A DNA stretch of 64,000 nt from Kryptolebias marmoratus (GCF_001649575.2 NC_051453.1:642913-706912); one strand, 5' to 3'. Shown: positions 35,039 through 48,435, counted from the first letter of the stretch. Numbers and translations: made by a program. The notes: generated by a model not told the origin, from the letters alone.

Positions 35039-35749
35039 GGTTGTGTATCTGCTCACAAACCTGCTCAGAGCTCAAAGCAAACCACAAGATGAAGCATTTT
35101 CACCACCAAAAGTGATGCAGAAGAGAAGAAGCAGACGGAGGACATAAATCTGCCCCTCAAACGCTCCAGAGTTGAGTTATAAGAATAGCAAACGGCTCTT
35201 ATTAAAGTGCAGACGTCAGGGGCCGAGTGGCCAGTGATAAGAGCTGAGGGCTCGGGTGTGCAGCTGGGGATTGATGGGGTTTAAGGTGGGGGGGTGGATG
35301 CTATGTGACATTTGAGACACTTAAAAAGCCCTTCAGACGGGTGTCAGAATCCCAACAATCCGGGCCTGAAACATGACGCCATAAAAAGTAAAGCAAACAA
35401 ATAAAATGTTCTGCCAATAGAAGGGGAACAGAGGATCTGCAGGAGGGTAATTAGGAGTTCAGAGCATGTTAATCTTATTGTCATTATGGGATGTTTGTAT
35501 TTTCACAATGAGAGAGTAGAAGGAGATGAGACAGGTGCAAACTTTACAGACAATCTGTACTCCGTTAAAGACACCAGCATCGTGTTTCTGAACCTGAGGG
35601 AATGCCCAGCGCTTTTTGGAGTTAATTCATTTTCACCCGACGGATGTGAACATGGCTGACGCATCTACTGACGCACGTTTTCATCGCCCTCCCCCCAACA
35701 AAAGGTGAAAACAGACGATAATGTTTCTGCTCAGGTCTCAGTGTACGTG

Positions 35750-36005
35750 TCTGTCTATTAGCAAAATATCTCAGATTTTCATGAAACGTGCAGAAAGTAA
35801 TAATTAGATGAACATCTACAACTGATGAACATTTGGAGCAAACACTGTTGCAGATGGTAACTCAGTTTATTTGGTGTGGTAGGAGCTGAGAGTCATTCAC
35901 AACACAGACTCTGGCTGTGACATGTTGAGCTTTGACAATTCTCAACACAAGATACGTCTGAAAGTCGAAGGGTGATATGCATTCCTTAAGAAAATGCCTT
36001 TAATT
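35750..36005 (+). repeat. Dispersed repeat family copy 3
   Basis: Contains TTAGATGAACATCTACAACT, GCTGAGAGTCATTCAC and GGTGATATGCATTCCTTAAG in the same order as the other copies. The GGCGGCGGGCG segment has decayed. Confidence 0.7.
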
Positions 36006-37262
36006 AAGCTTCCAGTGGTTTTGCTCCTGTTTGCTTTACTATCAAACATCTGATACAGGAGGTTAGTAACTTAAATTAGAGTTTTGTTGCTGAGAGGAGC
36101 TTGAATGCTGGAAGAATCCCAGCTGCCTCTCAGTAACGTCACTGCGTCGAAGCTAAATGTGGAGCCAGAAAACAACGGAAGAAAACAGGAAGCAGGTGAT
36201 CCGTCCGACACCTGAGAACTGTTTGCACAGGAAGGAACCAAAGACCTGATCCGACACTGAAAAGCTTCTGAACTTGGACTCTGACCTCAAACGGTGCTGT
36301 ACAGCAGTGACAGAGAGCCGGCGCCTATAGTATCCTGACCCCCATCTGTCCCTGTCCCTGCTCCCAGGACAGACAGACGGACCGGCAGCTGTTTAACGGG
36401 GCCTAGTTACCAACTAAGGTGAGAATGAAAAGGACATGGAGCAGGAACGCCTCAGAACCTGTGAAAGTAAAGGTTTTATCGTGGAATAAACAAGAACAGA
36501 TAACAAAAGTTGTGGAGGAACTAATGAGCGACTAGTTTCTCATGAACCATTAACTTCTAATGAACTCCTGGTGAATTTCTGTTAAATAGCTAAGAATGAG
36601 GAAGTTTATCATAAGTACAAATGAAAACAAAATTTTAGTTACATCAGGAGAATTTCTTGCTATTAAATCCTAAAACCTGAAAACAAAAGGTCTTCTTTCT
36701 TTATGGTTGAACTACAGCAGAGAGAACTAAAAACACTACTTTTATTCTTTTTGTTTTTTATTTTCAGTTTGAACTTAACTCAGCAAACAGACCCAAGCCT
36801 GATCATCCTCAGACATGTAACATCAAGTTTAATCAAACTTAAAGTGGATTTAATTTGTACTTTTGGGACAGTCCTGAACTTTGTGCTACAGTGTAAAAGT
36901 CTGGAAAACGTTCATCTTGCAGACGTTAGGAAACGTGATGTTGGTTAAAAAGCAGCAAGTCGGTCTGAAGAAAACCTGTAATCTTGTTTATCTCCTCCAG
37001 CTTTAAAGTCCTACAGACTGAATATTGCAGCTTCTCTCTGAGAATATACGCTCTCCATTTATGTTTCTTTAAGGAAACAAGCAGCTGCAGCAGATCACCA
37101 CATTCCTGCTTATTCTTGATGGGACGGGATTTAAAGCTTTGAAGCAGAAAACTTTGCAACTTGTGGATTTCTCTGATGATGACTGAACTCCTGGACTCTG
37201 GTTTAAATGATCTTAATTTAGTTTGAAGCACAAAATCCCTCCATTATTCCCCCCCACCCACC

Positions 37263-37542
37263 NNNNNNNNNNNNNNNNNNNNNNNNNNNNNNNNNNNNNN
37301 NNNNNNNNNNNNNNNNNNNNNNNNNNNNNNNNNNNNNNNNNNNNNNNNNNNNNNNNNNNNNNNNNNNNNNNNNNNNNNNNNNNNNNNNNNNNNNNNNNNN
37401 NNNNNNNNNNNNNNNNNNNNNNNNNNNNNNNNNNNNNNNNNNNNNNNNNNNNNNNNNNNNNNNNNNNNNNNNNNNNNNNNNNNNNNNNNNNNNNNNNNNN
37501 NNNNNNNNNNNNNNNNNNNNNNNNNNNNNNNNNNNNNNNNNN
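37263..37542. other. Assembly gap (280 N)
   Basis: Unknown bases flanked on both sides by C-rich CCCACCCACC sequence, so the gap probably spans a low-complexity C-rich tract. Open frames crossing it are meaningless. Confidence 0.98.
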
Positions 37543-38790
37543 ACCCCCACCCACCCTCTCTGTCACAAGGCCTCAGTAAGGCTGCAGTAAGATGAGAGCC
37601 GGTCAGACAGAGAAAGCTGTTTGGGAACGACACGGATCGTACAGAGTTACTCAGCAGGAGGACAAAGACGACACACAATGCTTTTTGTTCCTCCATCCAG
37701 TGTCCCTGGATGATCTGGATGATCTGGAGCTGGAACGGCCTCCGAACTACAGATAAGCTTCAGCCCCGAAGCCACAATTAGAGACGGTGTCAAATGCAAC
37801 AAACGCCCCTGCATAGAAAAACTGAGTCGCTGCATCTTGGCAGGGAGACCCTGAGAGGAGCAGTTACAGTGTAGTTGTGTTTTTAACTTTATTCTGACCT
37901 GAAACACCCATTCACAATCCAGATTCATAGTAAACCATCCATCTTTGATCCGAAATAAGCTGCAGTCTAGTTCAGATTTCATTTCCAGAGGAAACCCTTT
38001 GTAAACCAGGAGAGACGGATGGTTTTACACCACCTGTCCAGATGAAATGGACAATAAGGAGGACCGGTAATGGACATTTTGTGCCAGCTGACGACAGCTC
38101 AGTGACAGCCCTGTGATCTTTCCGAGTCCAAACTGGGCCCCCTGTAAACTCTTCCAGGGTTTCCCTGCAGTAATGGCATCTCTGCCCTCGTAGGATTCAC
38201 CATGCCATCCTAACGATGCCCCCACAGCGCCTCACGGAGTGCAGAAACAGTTTTAAATAACTCTGTGAACTTTAGAGCTGCTTCGATGAGAGAAAAATGA
38301 AAACAGCAGGACCGAGCGCAGGGACAGCTTGTGCACGGTGGTGATCACGAAGCTGAGGCTTTAATTTCACTGTTTACGTTTGGATTTTCCATTCATGTGT
38401 CTCACCGTGATGACTGAGCTTGTTTGTCTTCAAAAACAACATTATTGCTCCAGCATCTCTGAACAGGAAACAGATTTATGGAAACAGCTGATGCTCCACT
38501 CTGTTCTCCCTTTGGGGACGAACACTTCATGCACTTTTCTCCTGATTTTGGAGGAGACAGGCCAGCTCTGGATGTTGCATAAAGAGGAGCGTGCACATTA
38601 ATCCTGCAGCTCCACCTGCTGCTGTCTCCAGCGGCTGATGACAGCCTGCTCTGTCACATTTCAGCTACTCCGATAACGTTCTCCGTGTTTCCACTTCGGC
38701 GAGACATTTATGAAATTCTTTTTATGGAAAACATTTGTTGGGTGACGTCAGCGCAGCGTGTGTGCGTGACAGAGACAGCCTGTAAACACG

Positions 38791-38966
38791 CTGCAGGAGC
38801 TGCAGGAGCTGCAGGAACTGCAGGAGCAGCAGGAGCAGCAGGAGCAGCAGGAGCTGCAGGAGCTGCAGGAGCTGCAGGAGCAGCAGGAGCAGCAGGAGCA
38901 GCAGGAGCTGCAGGAGCTGCAGGAACTGCAGGAGCAGCAGGAGCAGCAGGAGCTGCAGGAGCAGCA
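38791..38966. repeat. 9-bp minisatellite GCAGGAGCT/GCAGGAGCA
   Basis: About 20 units of GCAGGAGC(T/A), with a few GCAGGAACT variants, in blocks of alternating type. Every plus-strand frame is open, giving artefactual Ala/Gly- or Gln/Glu/Leu-rich peptides. Confidence 0.95.
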
Positions 38967-38979
38967 ACCCTAACCCTAA
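38966..38979. repeat. Interstitial telomere-like (AACCCT)2
   Basis: AACCCTAACCCTAA directly abuts the right end of the GCAGGA minisatellite. Only two units, so chance or microhomology is possible. Confidence 0.6.
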
Positions 38980-39499
38980 GGCTTTTTTTTCTGTCTTAAG
39001 ATATTTCTGTGATTTTTGACTTTGACGTTGGCAGGAAGCAAGTATGCTTCAGTCTACTCCTTTTTTGGTTGTTTTTATTTATATTGTCAATGTAATTGTC
39101 ATTTTTATCGAACATGTAATCAAAATAAACTTATTTATACATTTATAACAAGGAAAGACAGTTAGTTTGTTAACACGAAATGAGCAGCTGCAGCATGTTT
39201 TGATTATCCCCTTATTGTTATGTTATTAATAATATTTCTGTAAAATTCACTGCCTGGTTGATAGAGACAAACTGCATTTCTGTTTCTACACCACTAGATG
39301 GCAGAAATGACCAGAAGTGATGGCTGACGCATCATTCCTGCAGAAACTTACAGACATTTGTTGGAAAGGTGACACATCATAAACAGCTTTCAGAACAAAA
39401 AAACAAGCCAACATTTTATTTATTACCAGTTTTATACTTTAAGCTGCCTCTTATTTTAGTTTGACAGAAACTTACTTCTGGGAGAATTACTATAATTTA

Positions 39500-39531
39500 T
39501 TAGATTAGATTAGATTAGATTAGATTAGATT
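39500..39531. repeat. (TAGAT)6 microsatellite
   Basis: Six perfect TAGAT units. Confidence 0.95.
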
Positions 39532-39694
39532 GTGTCGTGCTGTGGAAATCAGCCCTCTGTTATACAGTAAGAGACAGAAACGGAAGCCCTGGTCCTAACT
39601 TTTTTATTATAAACTATTTGATAACAAAACAGTGTAAAGAAGTTTTTAATCTCCCGCCACAGAAAGCAGAAGTGATGAAACTCTCAGAAAGTAA

Positions 39695-39765
39695 CCACTG
39701 GATAAACAGCTACAGACAAACCTTTGGATAAATCACAGTCAAAATGGCTGCCACAGCTAACTGAC
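39695..39765 (+). repeat. Dispersed repeat family fragment (copy 4)
   Basis: ACCTTTGGATAAATCACAGT followed by CAAAATGGCTGCCACAGCTA matches only the middle of the family. Confidence 0.4.
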
Positions 39766-41960
39766 ACAAAAAAGGTTTTTTTGTGAAGGTTTTTTTTTTT
39801 AACATTTTTGTTAGTTTATTCATTTTCAGGCCCTGTACTGAACAACAGCAGCATATTTTGTCCAAAAAGGAAGACAAGTGTAGAAAAAAAGGAGTTAATA
39901 AAACAGCATGAGATGCATCCTCCTGACTGCATGCAAAGATTTTATCCAACAGCTTTTTGTGCTAAAATGCTGTTTTTTGTCTGGCGAACTGTTATATTTG
40001 GTATTTGAGAACAAATCATGTCCTCATGATGCCCAAAGATCTAATTTAAAACAGTTTTTTTGTTAGATTGTAATAAGGAATAACATTTCTGTCCAACCTA
40101 ATGTGAAACTTCTGCTTCCTCCTCAGGACTTTGAGTTTAAATCTAAAAGATCTGCAGAACAACTCTGTCCTGAGTGACTTTCTTTTTGTTTCTCTGTGAT
40201 TAAACTCTTCACACGAGGTAGTTACAGGCGTACATCTATCCCTGCTGTATCTATTTATGTGCTAATTTTATCTGAGTTATGTGTGTCTGAGGATCTGAGG
40301 AGAAGCCTTTCACACATTCGTCTCAGTGTGCTCCTTCAAATCTTATTTAGCTCGGTACATTTAGATTTATTTTGTTTAAACGTCCATTTTTAAATAAATA
40401 AAATGAATAAAGAAAAACTAAAATACAAACTGAATATATGTTTGACTTGTTAACCTGTTAAAGTTGACCCATCAGATAAAAACTCCACCAAACTTTCTTA
40501 AGTTGTCCACCTGAACTGCAGCTTAACGTAAAATTATATCTTATTATATCTTATATTATATGTTTCTAGTCTCAGTCTAACTTTGAAAATTAAAACACCA
40601 AAGCTTTCAGAAGATCAGAGATTTACAATAAGTATGTTCAGACTCCATCTGTTTGGTGTTAAACTGGGAAAAAGCTGGTACAGTTTGAATTTAAGTCTTT
40701 AAAACCAAGTAAAGCAGGATTAAACGCCCCGCTCTCAGAAAGCTCTGCTCCTGTGCAGACGTAACTGTTCTATCAGCGAAGGGAAGGTTAGTGGAAAAAA
40801 GCAGAATTACAGGATAAATATCTACCAACTGTTGAGCACAAAACTAAATAGTTTACATGTTAGGTTTGTTTGGCAGCCAGCAGTTCATGGAACAGTTTAA
40901 TGGTAGAAAAGAACAAGGGATTAAATTAAACCGTAAATTATTTAACGACCTAAACAGGATTAAAAGAACCGGAACTTTTTCTCTTTAAGTCACCCAAAGA
41001 AGAACTTTAATGAAACGTCAGATTAATCAGTCAGGGTTTAAGCAATTTAGGCAATCTCTATTTGTTCCCAAAGTAGAAAAACAAATAAATAACTGCTATG
41101 ATTTGCTCCTGGTAAAGGTTCTTGGTAACAAGTAGAATATTAAGCTTGGAGTTTAGATTATTTTTCTGCCCAAAAGAAACCTGATTTCAAAGTTCTGCAG
41201 GTTTTCTAAAAGGAACCAGACTGTAAGAGAATCAGACTTATCGACATCAGATGGATCTTTTTACAGGATGTTACCGAACATAAAGCCTGTTTTGGCAGCA
41301 GGTTGAACTGTCAGTGATCAAACTTTGTGCTGAGAGGCCCGGACTTTACGAGGAGCCTGACCCGTTGGACTGGTTTATCATCGGCTCGTCTGTAAGAGTT
41401 CAGACGTGTTCAGTCACATTAACTTTACATATGCTCACCAGCCCAACACTCACTTATTAACTCCTGTAGAAACTAGCTGTAATCTCATTCTGCTGGATTG
41501 ATTTACAGTTTAAGAGAAAGAGTACTGCTGGACTTCTTGGAAGGAAAGAAGAAACTACCTGCACATACGAGCAGCATGGCAGACATCAGCTGCTTTAGAG
41601 TCAGGTTTCACAAGGAAAAGAGATCAAATTAGGAACATATAGTGATAAGTTCAGGTCGCACTCAAAGAAGAGGGGAAATCTTTCTTCTGTTAAATTCACA
41701 TCCTTAGATCTGAAACCAAAACTAAGCTACACTATACAGAAAATCTGAGGGGTTAAGGTAAAAGAAAGTCCTAAATCAACTTTCTCACAGTTTCTAGAAG
41801 GTTGTGTGATCAGATCTGTTCAGTATCCTGTTAATAAGTGACAGAAAAACCCGACTTCCAGCATAGAAAGATATGAATACTGACAGGAGAACAGTCGGCT
41901 CATTAAATGACCCTCCTGCAGCTCAGGTGTTCAGACCCTAACTCCTCCTGACATCTTTAC

Positions 41961-42086
41961 CTGTGTGTCTGAGCTCACTGTCGGCCTTCCTCTCTTCTTA
42001 CTGGAGAATCGTTGCCACAGAAAGGTGGCCACCAGACAGACGCTTCCTATTATCCACATGTCTTTATCCAGCAGGAAGTTCTCCAT
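41961..42086 (-). CDS. mylk4: mylk4 candidate alternative first exon B (membrane-anchor-like N-terminus)
   Basis: An open 126-base segment from ATG at 42086 to CAG/GTAAAG, 42 codons, phase 0. The peptide starts MENFLLDKDMWIIGSVCLVA and then has TFLWQRFSSKKRG. A roughly 15-17-residue hydrophobic core followed at once by basic residues looks like a signal-anchor. Its phase lets it splice to mylk4 exon 2 (32995), giving a 570-aa form. I do not recognise the peptide from another gene. It could also belong to an unrelated micropeptide gene or be internal, since the frame stays open upstream of the ATG without an earlier ATG seen nearby. Confidence 0.5.
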
Positions 42087-45000
42087 GATGGGATGCTTCC
42101 TGCTCCTGTAGTCGGCCCCAGGCTGTCTCAGGCGCCAACTATTCACTGCTTGTTTCTGATTAAACAGCTGGGCTCCGGACAGACTTGTCCAATGGTTCGG
42201 TTTCAGCTCCGTCCCTACCTCCCTCCATGGGACCTAAAAGGAGAGGACATGCTGTCTCTGAGACAAGATCGAGACAGGTGGTGTTGGGTTCTGTTCAGAG
42301 AATCAGATGCCCGCTGCTGCTGCTGCTACTGGCGTATTAGTGAGACCCCAGATGTATCCTTTAACTCCAGACGCAGCATTTCGTGGGTGTACCTGCGAGG
42401 CTGTCCCGCTCAGGCTTGGCTGCAGCTCCGAGCAGCTCCGTGCAGATCCGAGCAGATCCGAACAGAAGCATGTGTGTAAACAAACACCTGCATCTGAGCG
42501 GAGCTAAGTTTATCTTTGGATGGCACCGGGACAAGAGCTGCAGCGAGTGTCTTTCTCAGAGGATTAATGTGTCCAGACTGTGGGAAACAAACCAGAGCCT
42601 CTTTCTGTACAAACTTACTGGAAACTGGAAACTATCTGATAATAACAATAGAAGAGATGGATAAATCTGCTCTTATTTCTTCTCTGTTCTGTTCTGAGCC
42701 CACACTGCTTACATTAGAGCTGTTGGCAGAGAAGTGCACTTTCCTTTTCATACTGTAAGTGTCGGTATGAGTGAGAACTATCTGTCAGGATTCATACTGC
42801 ATCCTGCAGGTCTCAAAAGGGTGAAAACAAGAGTTTGGGCACTCAGCAGTCTACGGTTGTTGTTCTCATATAGTCGTGATGCTTCATTTACAACGGGAGA
42901 CAAATCGGTTGTGCAGGGAAAACAGTTCAGCACACTTTGTGTCCGTGATGAAGTAGATCAGGAAGCCGTCTGGCAGGGATTTGCTGAAATAACGACAGGC
43001 TTCTCTCCAATAATCTAATAGATCCACAAACTCTCTCAGAAGCTGGTCTTCTTTTTTTGTTTGTGATATCTGGCAGTGTTTCTGTGTAGTCTCAATATTT
43101 GGATCTCTGATCATATTATTATATGAGACGTCTACACCTCCATAGAGTTTCTGTAGAAGCAGACTAACAACAGCTTTGTGAGGCCTTTCCACCCAGCGCC
43201 ACCTGTTACATCCAGCTGAAGAGGATCTTTGTCTGCATGAGAAAACAGCAGTTCTGAAAGCAAAACCAAACAAAGCAGCCATCCAGGCCAGCCGAGGACA
43301 GAGGAGGAACAAACTGTCAGCCGTAGAAGAAACCAAGAACACATGCTGAACGTAAGCTTTAAGACTTCGTTGCTCTGAAAACCCACAGATACGTCACTGC
43401 AAAAAGAATTCAGAAAATGACACCAAGATTATTTAGATGTGAAAACAGAGAACAGGCCTGAGCTTTTCACACTGGAGATGCTTTAAGTAGTTTTTTTAAA
43501 CCTTTTATCACAAAGAGCCATGACTCTCAGTGATTTCTCCTTTTTTACCTGCTTCAGACACCCTCACCTGTCTGCTGATTCTTGAATCTCTGTCCTCTTT
43601 TATCTCTCTTTCTAACTTTGATTTAATTAATGTTTTTATTTAATTGTTTTCAAATGCATTGGTTCATTCAGACAGTGAATGTAAAATAAAAAGAGTTCAG
43701 TTTTGTTCTGTTTTAAGTGAGTTTTCCTGTTCAGCCCCAGTGATCGGGCTGAATTTGTGACGATAAATCTAAATGAAAGTCAAAACGAGCGCACGCTCCT
43801 GTTCAGGAATGATCAGAATGATCCTTTTACAAGGTGAGCGACAGTCTAAAGCAATCTTGGCTTAACGAGCAACAACAGCTGAAGGGCCGAAGGGCCGTGG
43901 GGGTCAGAGAGCACAAACTCAGGCAGGCTAAATGAGCAGAAAGTCTGAGCCGGTGACGGACCCGGTGACGGGCCTGCACGGTCCTGACAACAGTTCTGGT
44001 TGTGATCGGTGCATGTAGGAACAGCACAGCAGAGGTCAGAGTTAGGAGCGGCCTCACCTCGAACTCTCCCTGAGTCGTGTCACGTTGTCACGTTGACAGC
44101 ACTGATTTATATCAGGACACGACAAAAAATGAAGAATGAATAGTTTATAGTTTTAACCCCAACTCATCAACTCCTTTTTATTTGTTCCTTTGAACTTTTC
44201 AGTCTTTATAAAACTTCTTTTAAAGCAGTACTTCCCAAAGATGATTTCCACAAATATAGAGATATTTGTTTAAAAGATCAGAATGACAGAAGTCTTCTTA
44301 AAAAAACTGCTGACATAAATTGATAAATTTTTGGTTTATTAGCGATGCGTGTTCATTTAGGATCACGATTCTCTTCTGGTGTCAGAACCTGAAAAGTCTT
44401 AGACCGACAGGAGTCAGAAAGAGACACAGCTGGACTGGACAGCTGAATCATCCTGTCACCTGAAATGGTTCAACAAACTGCTTCAGAAAGGTAGAATAAT
44501 CAGGAAGCCAGTTTAGTTTATTGGATATATTTGTGATTTTAAAAGATCTTTAAGTGCTTTTCAAAACTATGTTGATGTAGAACTTCTGTTTTCTGATCAG
44601 TTGTAGGGAAAAATGTGCAGGAATTACAAACAACAAGATTAAATTTAAGGTTTACTGTAAAAGGCTGATTTTACAGAAACAGTTAAAGTGTTTTTGTTTC
44701 CTTGTGGTGATGACTGACTTTAACAGGATCTGTGGTTCAGATTCTTCATACGAGTGAAGAGATCTCTGCTTCCATCTGCTGGCTGCTCCTGAACATCTGA
44801 GACCCAAGTCTTCCTCTTCATCTGAGCTTTAATCTGTCTGCGTGTTGGTGCTGCAGACTGAGGTGAGACGGTTCAGCCAGGGAATCAGAACAAAGACCCA
44901 CAGCGCCCTCTAGTGAGTTTGTGTCGGCTCACCTGTTGGGTCTCGTCTGGCCTTTCAACAGATGTCATGGACTGGGACAGGCAGGGAGCTGAAATAACTC

Positions 45001-45269
45001 CTGGTTATTTCAGATCCATGTGCACACAGATGGTTCTGGTTCAGGTTCAACAGAAACACCTATCAGAGGCTCCAACAATGTGAACTCTGACCTCGAGTTA
45101 AATAACTGAGAACTGGCTCCATCTAAATTAGTTGTTTTAATAAAAACACTAAACAAAAACTGTTGCATATACTTTGTTTTGTCTTCTCAATGAGCTCAGA
45201 TATTTTAAGCTGAGTTTAACCTAATGAAGTCCTTCATCCAATGAAAATGGTTGGGATCAGTCCTCCTAC
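42087..45269 (-). other. Non-coding stretch between candidate mylk4 exons
   Basis: Contains a short 10-bp tandem (GCAGATCCGA-type, 42422-42468) and otherwise nothing recognisable. Confidence 0.6.
42422..42468. repeat. 10-bp degenerate tandem (GCAGNTCCGA)
   Basis: Four to five consecutive units of GCAGCTCCGA/GCAGATCCGA. Confidence 0.8.
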
Positions 45270-45510
45270 CTGCTGCTTGCCTCCCTCCAGCTCCACATGT
45301 TTGAGCTCCCAGAAGCAGCGCATCGTTTCCACCTTCTCCAGGTGGCGGTAAAAGGCCAGGCGGCCCAGGCGGAGGCTGTTGCTGCGGTTACGGATGGCCT
45401 TCAGCCCCGCCATCTTTTCCACGATGGGGGACATGGGGATCGGCGGCGGCATCGCTTTTCCCTTCTTCTTTCCAGAAACGGCCTCTTTGCACGGAGTCCT
45501 CTTATCTGAC
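45270..45510 (-). CDS. mylk4: mylk4 candidate long-isoform exon (MYLK4-type N-terminus)
   Basis: A 241-base exon with acceptor TCAATCTCAG and donor CAG/GTAGGA. It enters needing two bases from an upstream exon and leaves in phase 0. It encodes SDKRTPCKEAVSGKKKGKAM, then PPPIPMSPIVEKMAGLK and LAFYRHLEKVETMRCFWE. The last part resembles the human MYLK4 N-terminus (MAFFQCREEVEKVKCFLE), which is my reason for assigning it. Splicing to exon 2 at 32995 is in phase. Together with 49859-50016 it gives a 661-aa kinase. Confidence 0.7.
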
Positions 45511-46680
45511 CTGAGATTGAAGAAATAACTCGTTCTGACCTTTGAATCCACAAACACTGACTCATAAATGCAACATTTAATCGTATTAAAGGCAGCAAAT
45601 AAATCAATAAGGTGTAATTTGACAGACAAAGAGAGGAAATATAGTTGAAACTTAAACAATGGCACGAAGCAGACAGTGTGACGTGGAGCAGTAGGTTCTT
45701 TAAAAGCTCAGTCAGCCTGGAGAACAAGTCTGGATCTCAGAACCTCTAAGAACTGCTGGTCCAAAACCCGAAATAAACAATAACAAGTGATTAAAGTGCC
45801 TCAGCTCAACCAGACACTTGCATTTTGCTACTAATGAGTTCATTTAAATGCCCGTGAGTTAGATTACATCCTGAAGAAGATGAATAACATAAAACACGTC
45901 CATTTAATGATTTGGGATCCTGCTGCATAAACAGCACAGCTCGGTTTCATGACCAGCTCCAATCAACACGGCCTGAAATACTGAACCTCCAGAGAGCTAA
46001 AGAAGTCCGGTCCAAATGAAATGACTGAAATCAGAGGCAGCTCTACCTGCTCAGCCTCTGGGGGAGGAAAAGGTTCGGCCTCTGCTGGATAACTCAGTTT
46101 CAGAATCATGACCCACTGGATGTTCTTCTGCATCCGAGGCTCTCTGGGGCTTGGATTTCAGCACCTGTTCCTCATGTTGATGGTCTGTTTACAGCGGGCG
46201 GGACGGAAAAATCTGGAAATGTTTTGTTGTTGCGTCTCTAAAAAACAAAGAGTGGAACAGACTGCATTTAGACCCGGAGGTTCCTAAAGTTTTCAGCTCA
46301 CGATCAAACGAGCAGCAGAGACCTGCCTCCCCTAACGAGCCAAAACTGAATGATTTAACCTTCTAATAAAAGGAGAACAAATATTTCCAGCAGTTCCCCT
46401 GAACCTGGTCAGACAGCCCACCTGTCCACCGTGCAGCATTCGGACCGCCTGTGACCCCGGGTCAGCCACTTTAAACAGCTTTATTTCGGGGTCTCCGTAG
46501 CGTGGGGTGAAGATAAACGGTCAGGACCTGTAAAAAGGCCTGTTGCCTGGCAGAAGTTACAGCCGCTGCTCTCGTGGTTTGAACTCGCAGCTCCATAGGA
46601 GTGAAAGGTTCGTCTGATACTGACTCACATTTTTCAGGTGGAGTTTGTGTGTTTTGTTTTCTTGGTGGCTGTTTGCACCA

Positions 46681-46702
46681 GTGTGTGTGTGTGTGTGTGT
46701 GT
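46681..46702. repeat. (TG)n microsatellite
   Basis: About 11 TG units followed by CTGT tetramers. Confidence 0.9.
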
Positions 46703-47557
46703 CTGTCTGTCTTCTGCCTCATAATCCTTTCATGTAACTGATAGTAAGAACTGCATGTGTCTCATAGCTCCTAAAGTAGCAGTGAATCATTGAGTCCCCG
46801 AGGGCTTTCAGACTCGATGAGTGCAGGTTTTAATGATTAAAGAGCGGCAAAAAAGCACAGAGGCTTGTTCAAATCCTCTTTAAGATGCCAAGAGAGGAAA
46901 CATCTCTGCCGTGCTCTGAATCGGTTTTATACTGAAGGATTCAGCTTCAGCTGCTGAGATCTGGTAAAAACAGGGGTGACTAAATGAATCCTGTAAGTTA
47001 GAATCAATCTGCTGTTGGGTCAGTCTGACCCGGTGCCTCTGCTTTAATGAGAGGTTAATTTGTTGAAGAAAGGTTATCACCCTTCCTCATCCTCATCCAT
47101 CTGCATCACTGTTGTCTGTTCCACCCACAACAAACATTTACATCTGATAATAAATCCAAATGTTAAACTAAGAATCATAATAAATTCAGGCAGGCTTAGA
47201 AAATGGAACCTCTTAATTATTTCAAAGCAAACAGGAACAACTGAGAGCATAAATGATAGTTCAAATTAGTCCTAGTTTATTTTAAAAATTACGCATGTAT
47301 GCTAAAAAGAACTGTAAGCTTTTTCCTATAGACTTTTTCCTGTAACATTTAAAGACCCTTCCAACATTTAGTCATTTTAAATCCAAATCATAAAGACCAG
47401 ACTCGACTTCTCCTGTAAAGGTTGTCAGCCTTTGGTGAGTTTGGTGAGTGCAGAGCATCTGATAAACAGGCAGGTTTTAAATGTTCTACAGATGAAAACT
47501 GAACCATAACAGCAGGAGACAAAACTACAGCTCTTTATTTAAGTTTCTCTATAGTTC

Positions 47558-47578
47558 ATGATGATGATGATGATGATG
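47558..47578. repeat. (ATG)n microsatellite
   Basis: Seven ATG units. Confidence 0.9.
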
Positions 47579-48174
47579 GCAACATGCAGTCAGCAAAAAC
47601 CAAACCTAAAAGCAGTATTCTCACTGAGTCAAGGTTGGTAATAATTCCTGCTTTTGTGCTGTAGTCTGTGCCCGTCCGCTATGCTCCATAAATGTATTTT
47701 TATCTTTTCCCTGTCTTTAGCTGAGCTGGTGTAGAATAACAGCTGACACTGAGACACGGCACAAAGAGTCCAGGTGAACTGACTCTTCTCTTTCGTGCAG
47801 CTGCAGCTGTGTTTGCTATCAGCTACGATAACGTTAAGTGGTGCTGGGGGACACAGAGTCTGCTGCATGCATGAATTCATCCCTTCATCGTGGGGAGCCC
47901 ATGGAGGCTGCACGGTTCAGAGACAGAAGTGTAAGTCCAGAACACAAAGTCCACACCAGACTTTAAATGGACTATCTACACCCCAGGCTGCTATCAGTCT
48001 CTCAGGGGGCCTCAACAGTTGCATGGAAACTGCCATTAAAGCCTTTAACCCTCAGGAATGTGAGGGGGGGTCTGTTTGTGTGGGCAGAAAAAAGAATAAA
48101 ATGTACGGGTCATTGTTGTCCAGACATTCTTTTGTCTCATCTCCAGACAATAAACAAATCCATAAAAAACTCAG

Positions 48175-48435
48175 ACCTGGCATTCCCTGAAGGAATGCAT
48201 ATCGCCCGCCGCCTTTCATGCCAGGGTTTAAAACTCAGAGTTATAGCTTTTATAGTCAAACCTTGAAAATAACATCATGTTCAGTTTAATGTGCTGTGAC
48301 TGACTATCAGCTGCTAACACTCCAGATTTTAGCTCACTATCTGTAAAAACTGACTGAGTTACAGCTGCTTTTGTCTTTCATGAGTCTGCTTTGCTGTGGC
48401 AACCATCTTGATTTGGGTTGACTCCAAACATGTCA
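48175..48435 (-). repeat. Dispersed repeat family copy 5 (reverse orientation)
   Basis: The minus strand carries TTTGGAGTCAACCCAAATCA, ATGGTTGCCACAGC, ACTCAGTCAGTTTTTACAGA and GGCGGGCGATATGCATTCCT in the same order as the plus-strand copies. The terminal part can fold as GCATTCC/GGAATGC. Confidence 0.75.

Larger units (their letters stand above)
35039..41960 (-). other. Region upstream of mylk4 first exon A (intron 1 of longer isoforms)
   Basis: About 6.9 kb without a supported exon. It contains a dispersed repeat copy (35750-36005), an assembly gap (37263-37542), a GCAGGA minisatellite (38791-38966), a TAGAT pentanucleotide array (39500-39531) and a repeat fragment near 39700-39760. Confidence 0.65.

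Noticed and set aside
37213..37696. Open frames across the first N gap
   Set aside because: They consist mostly of unknown bases.
38685..38999. Ala/Gly repeat protein
   Set aside because: Produced entirely by translating the GCAGGA minisatellite.
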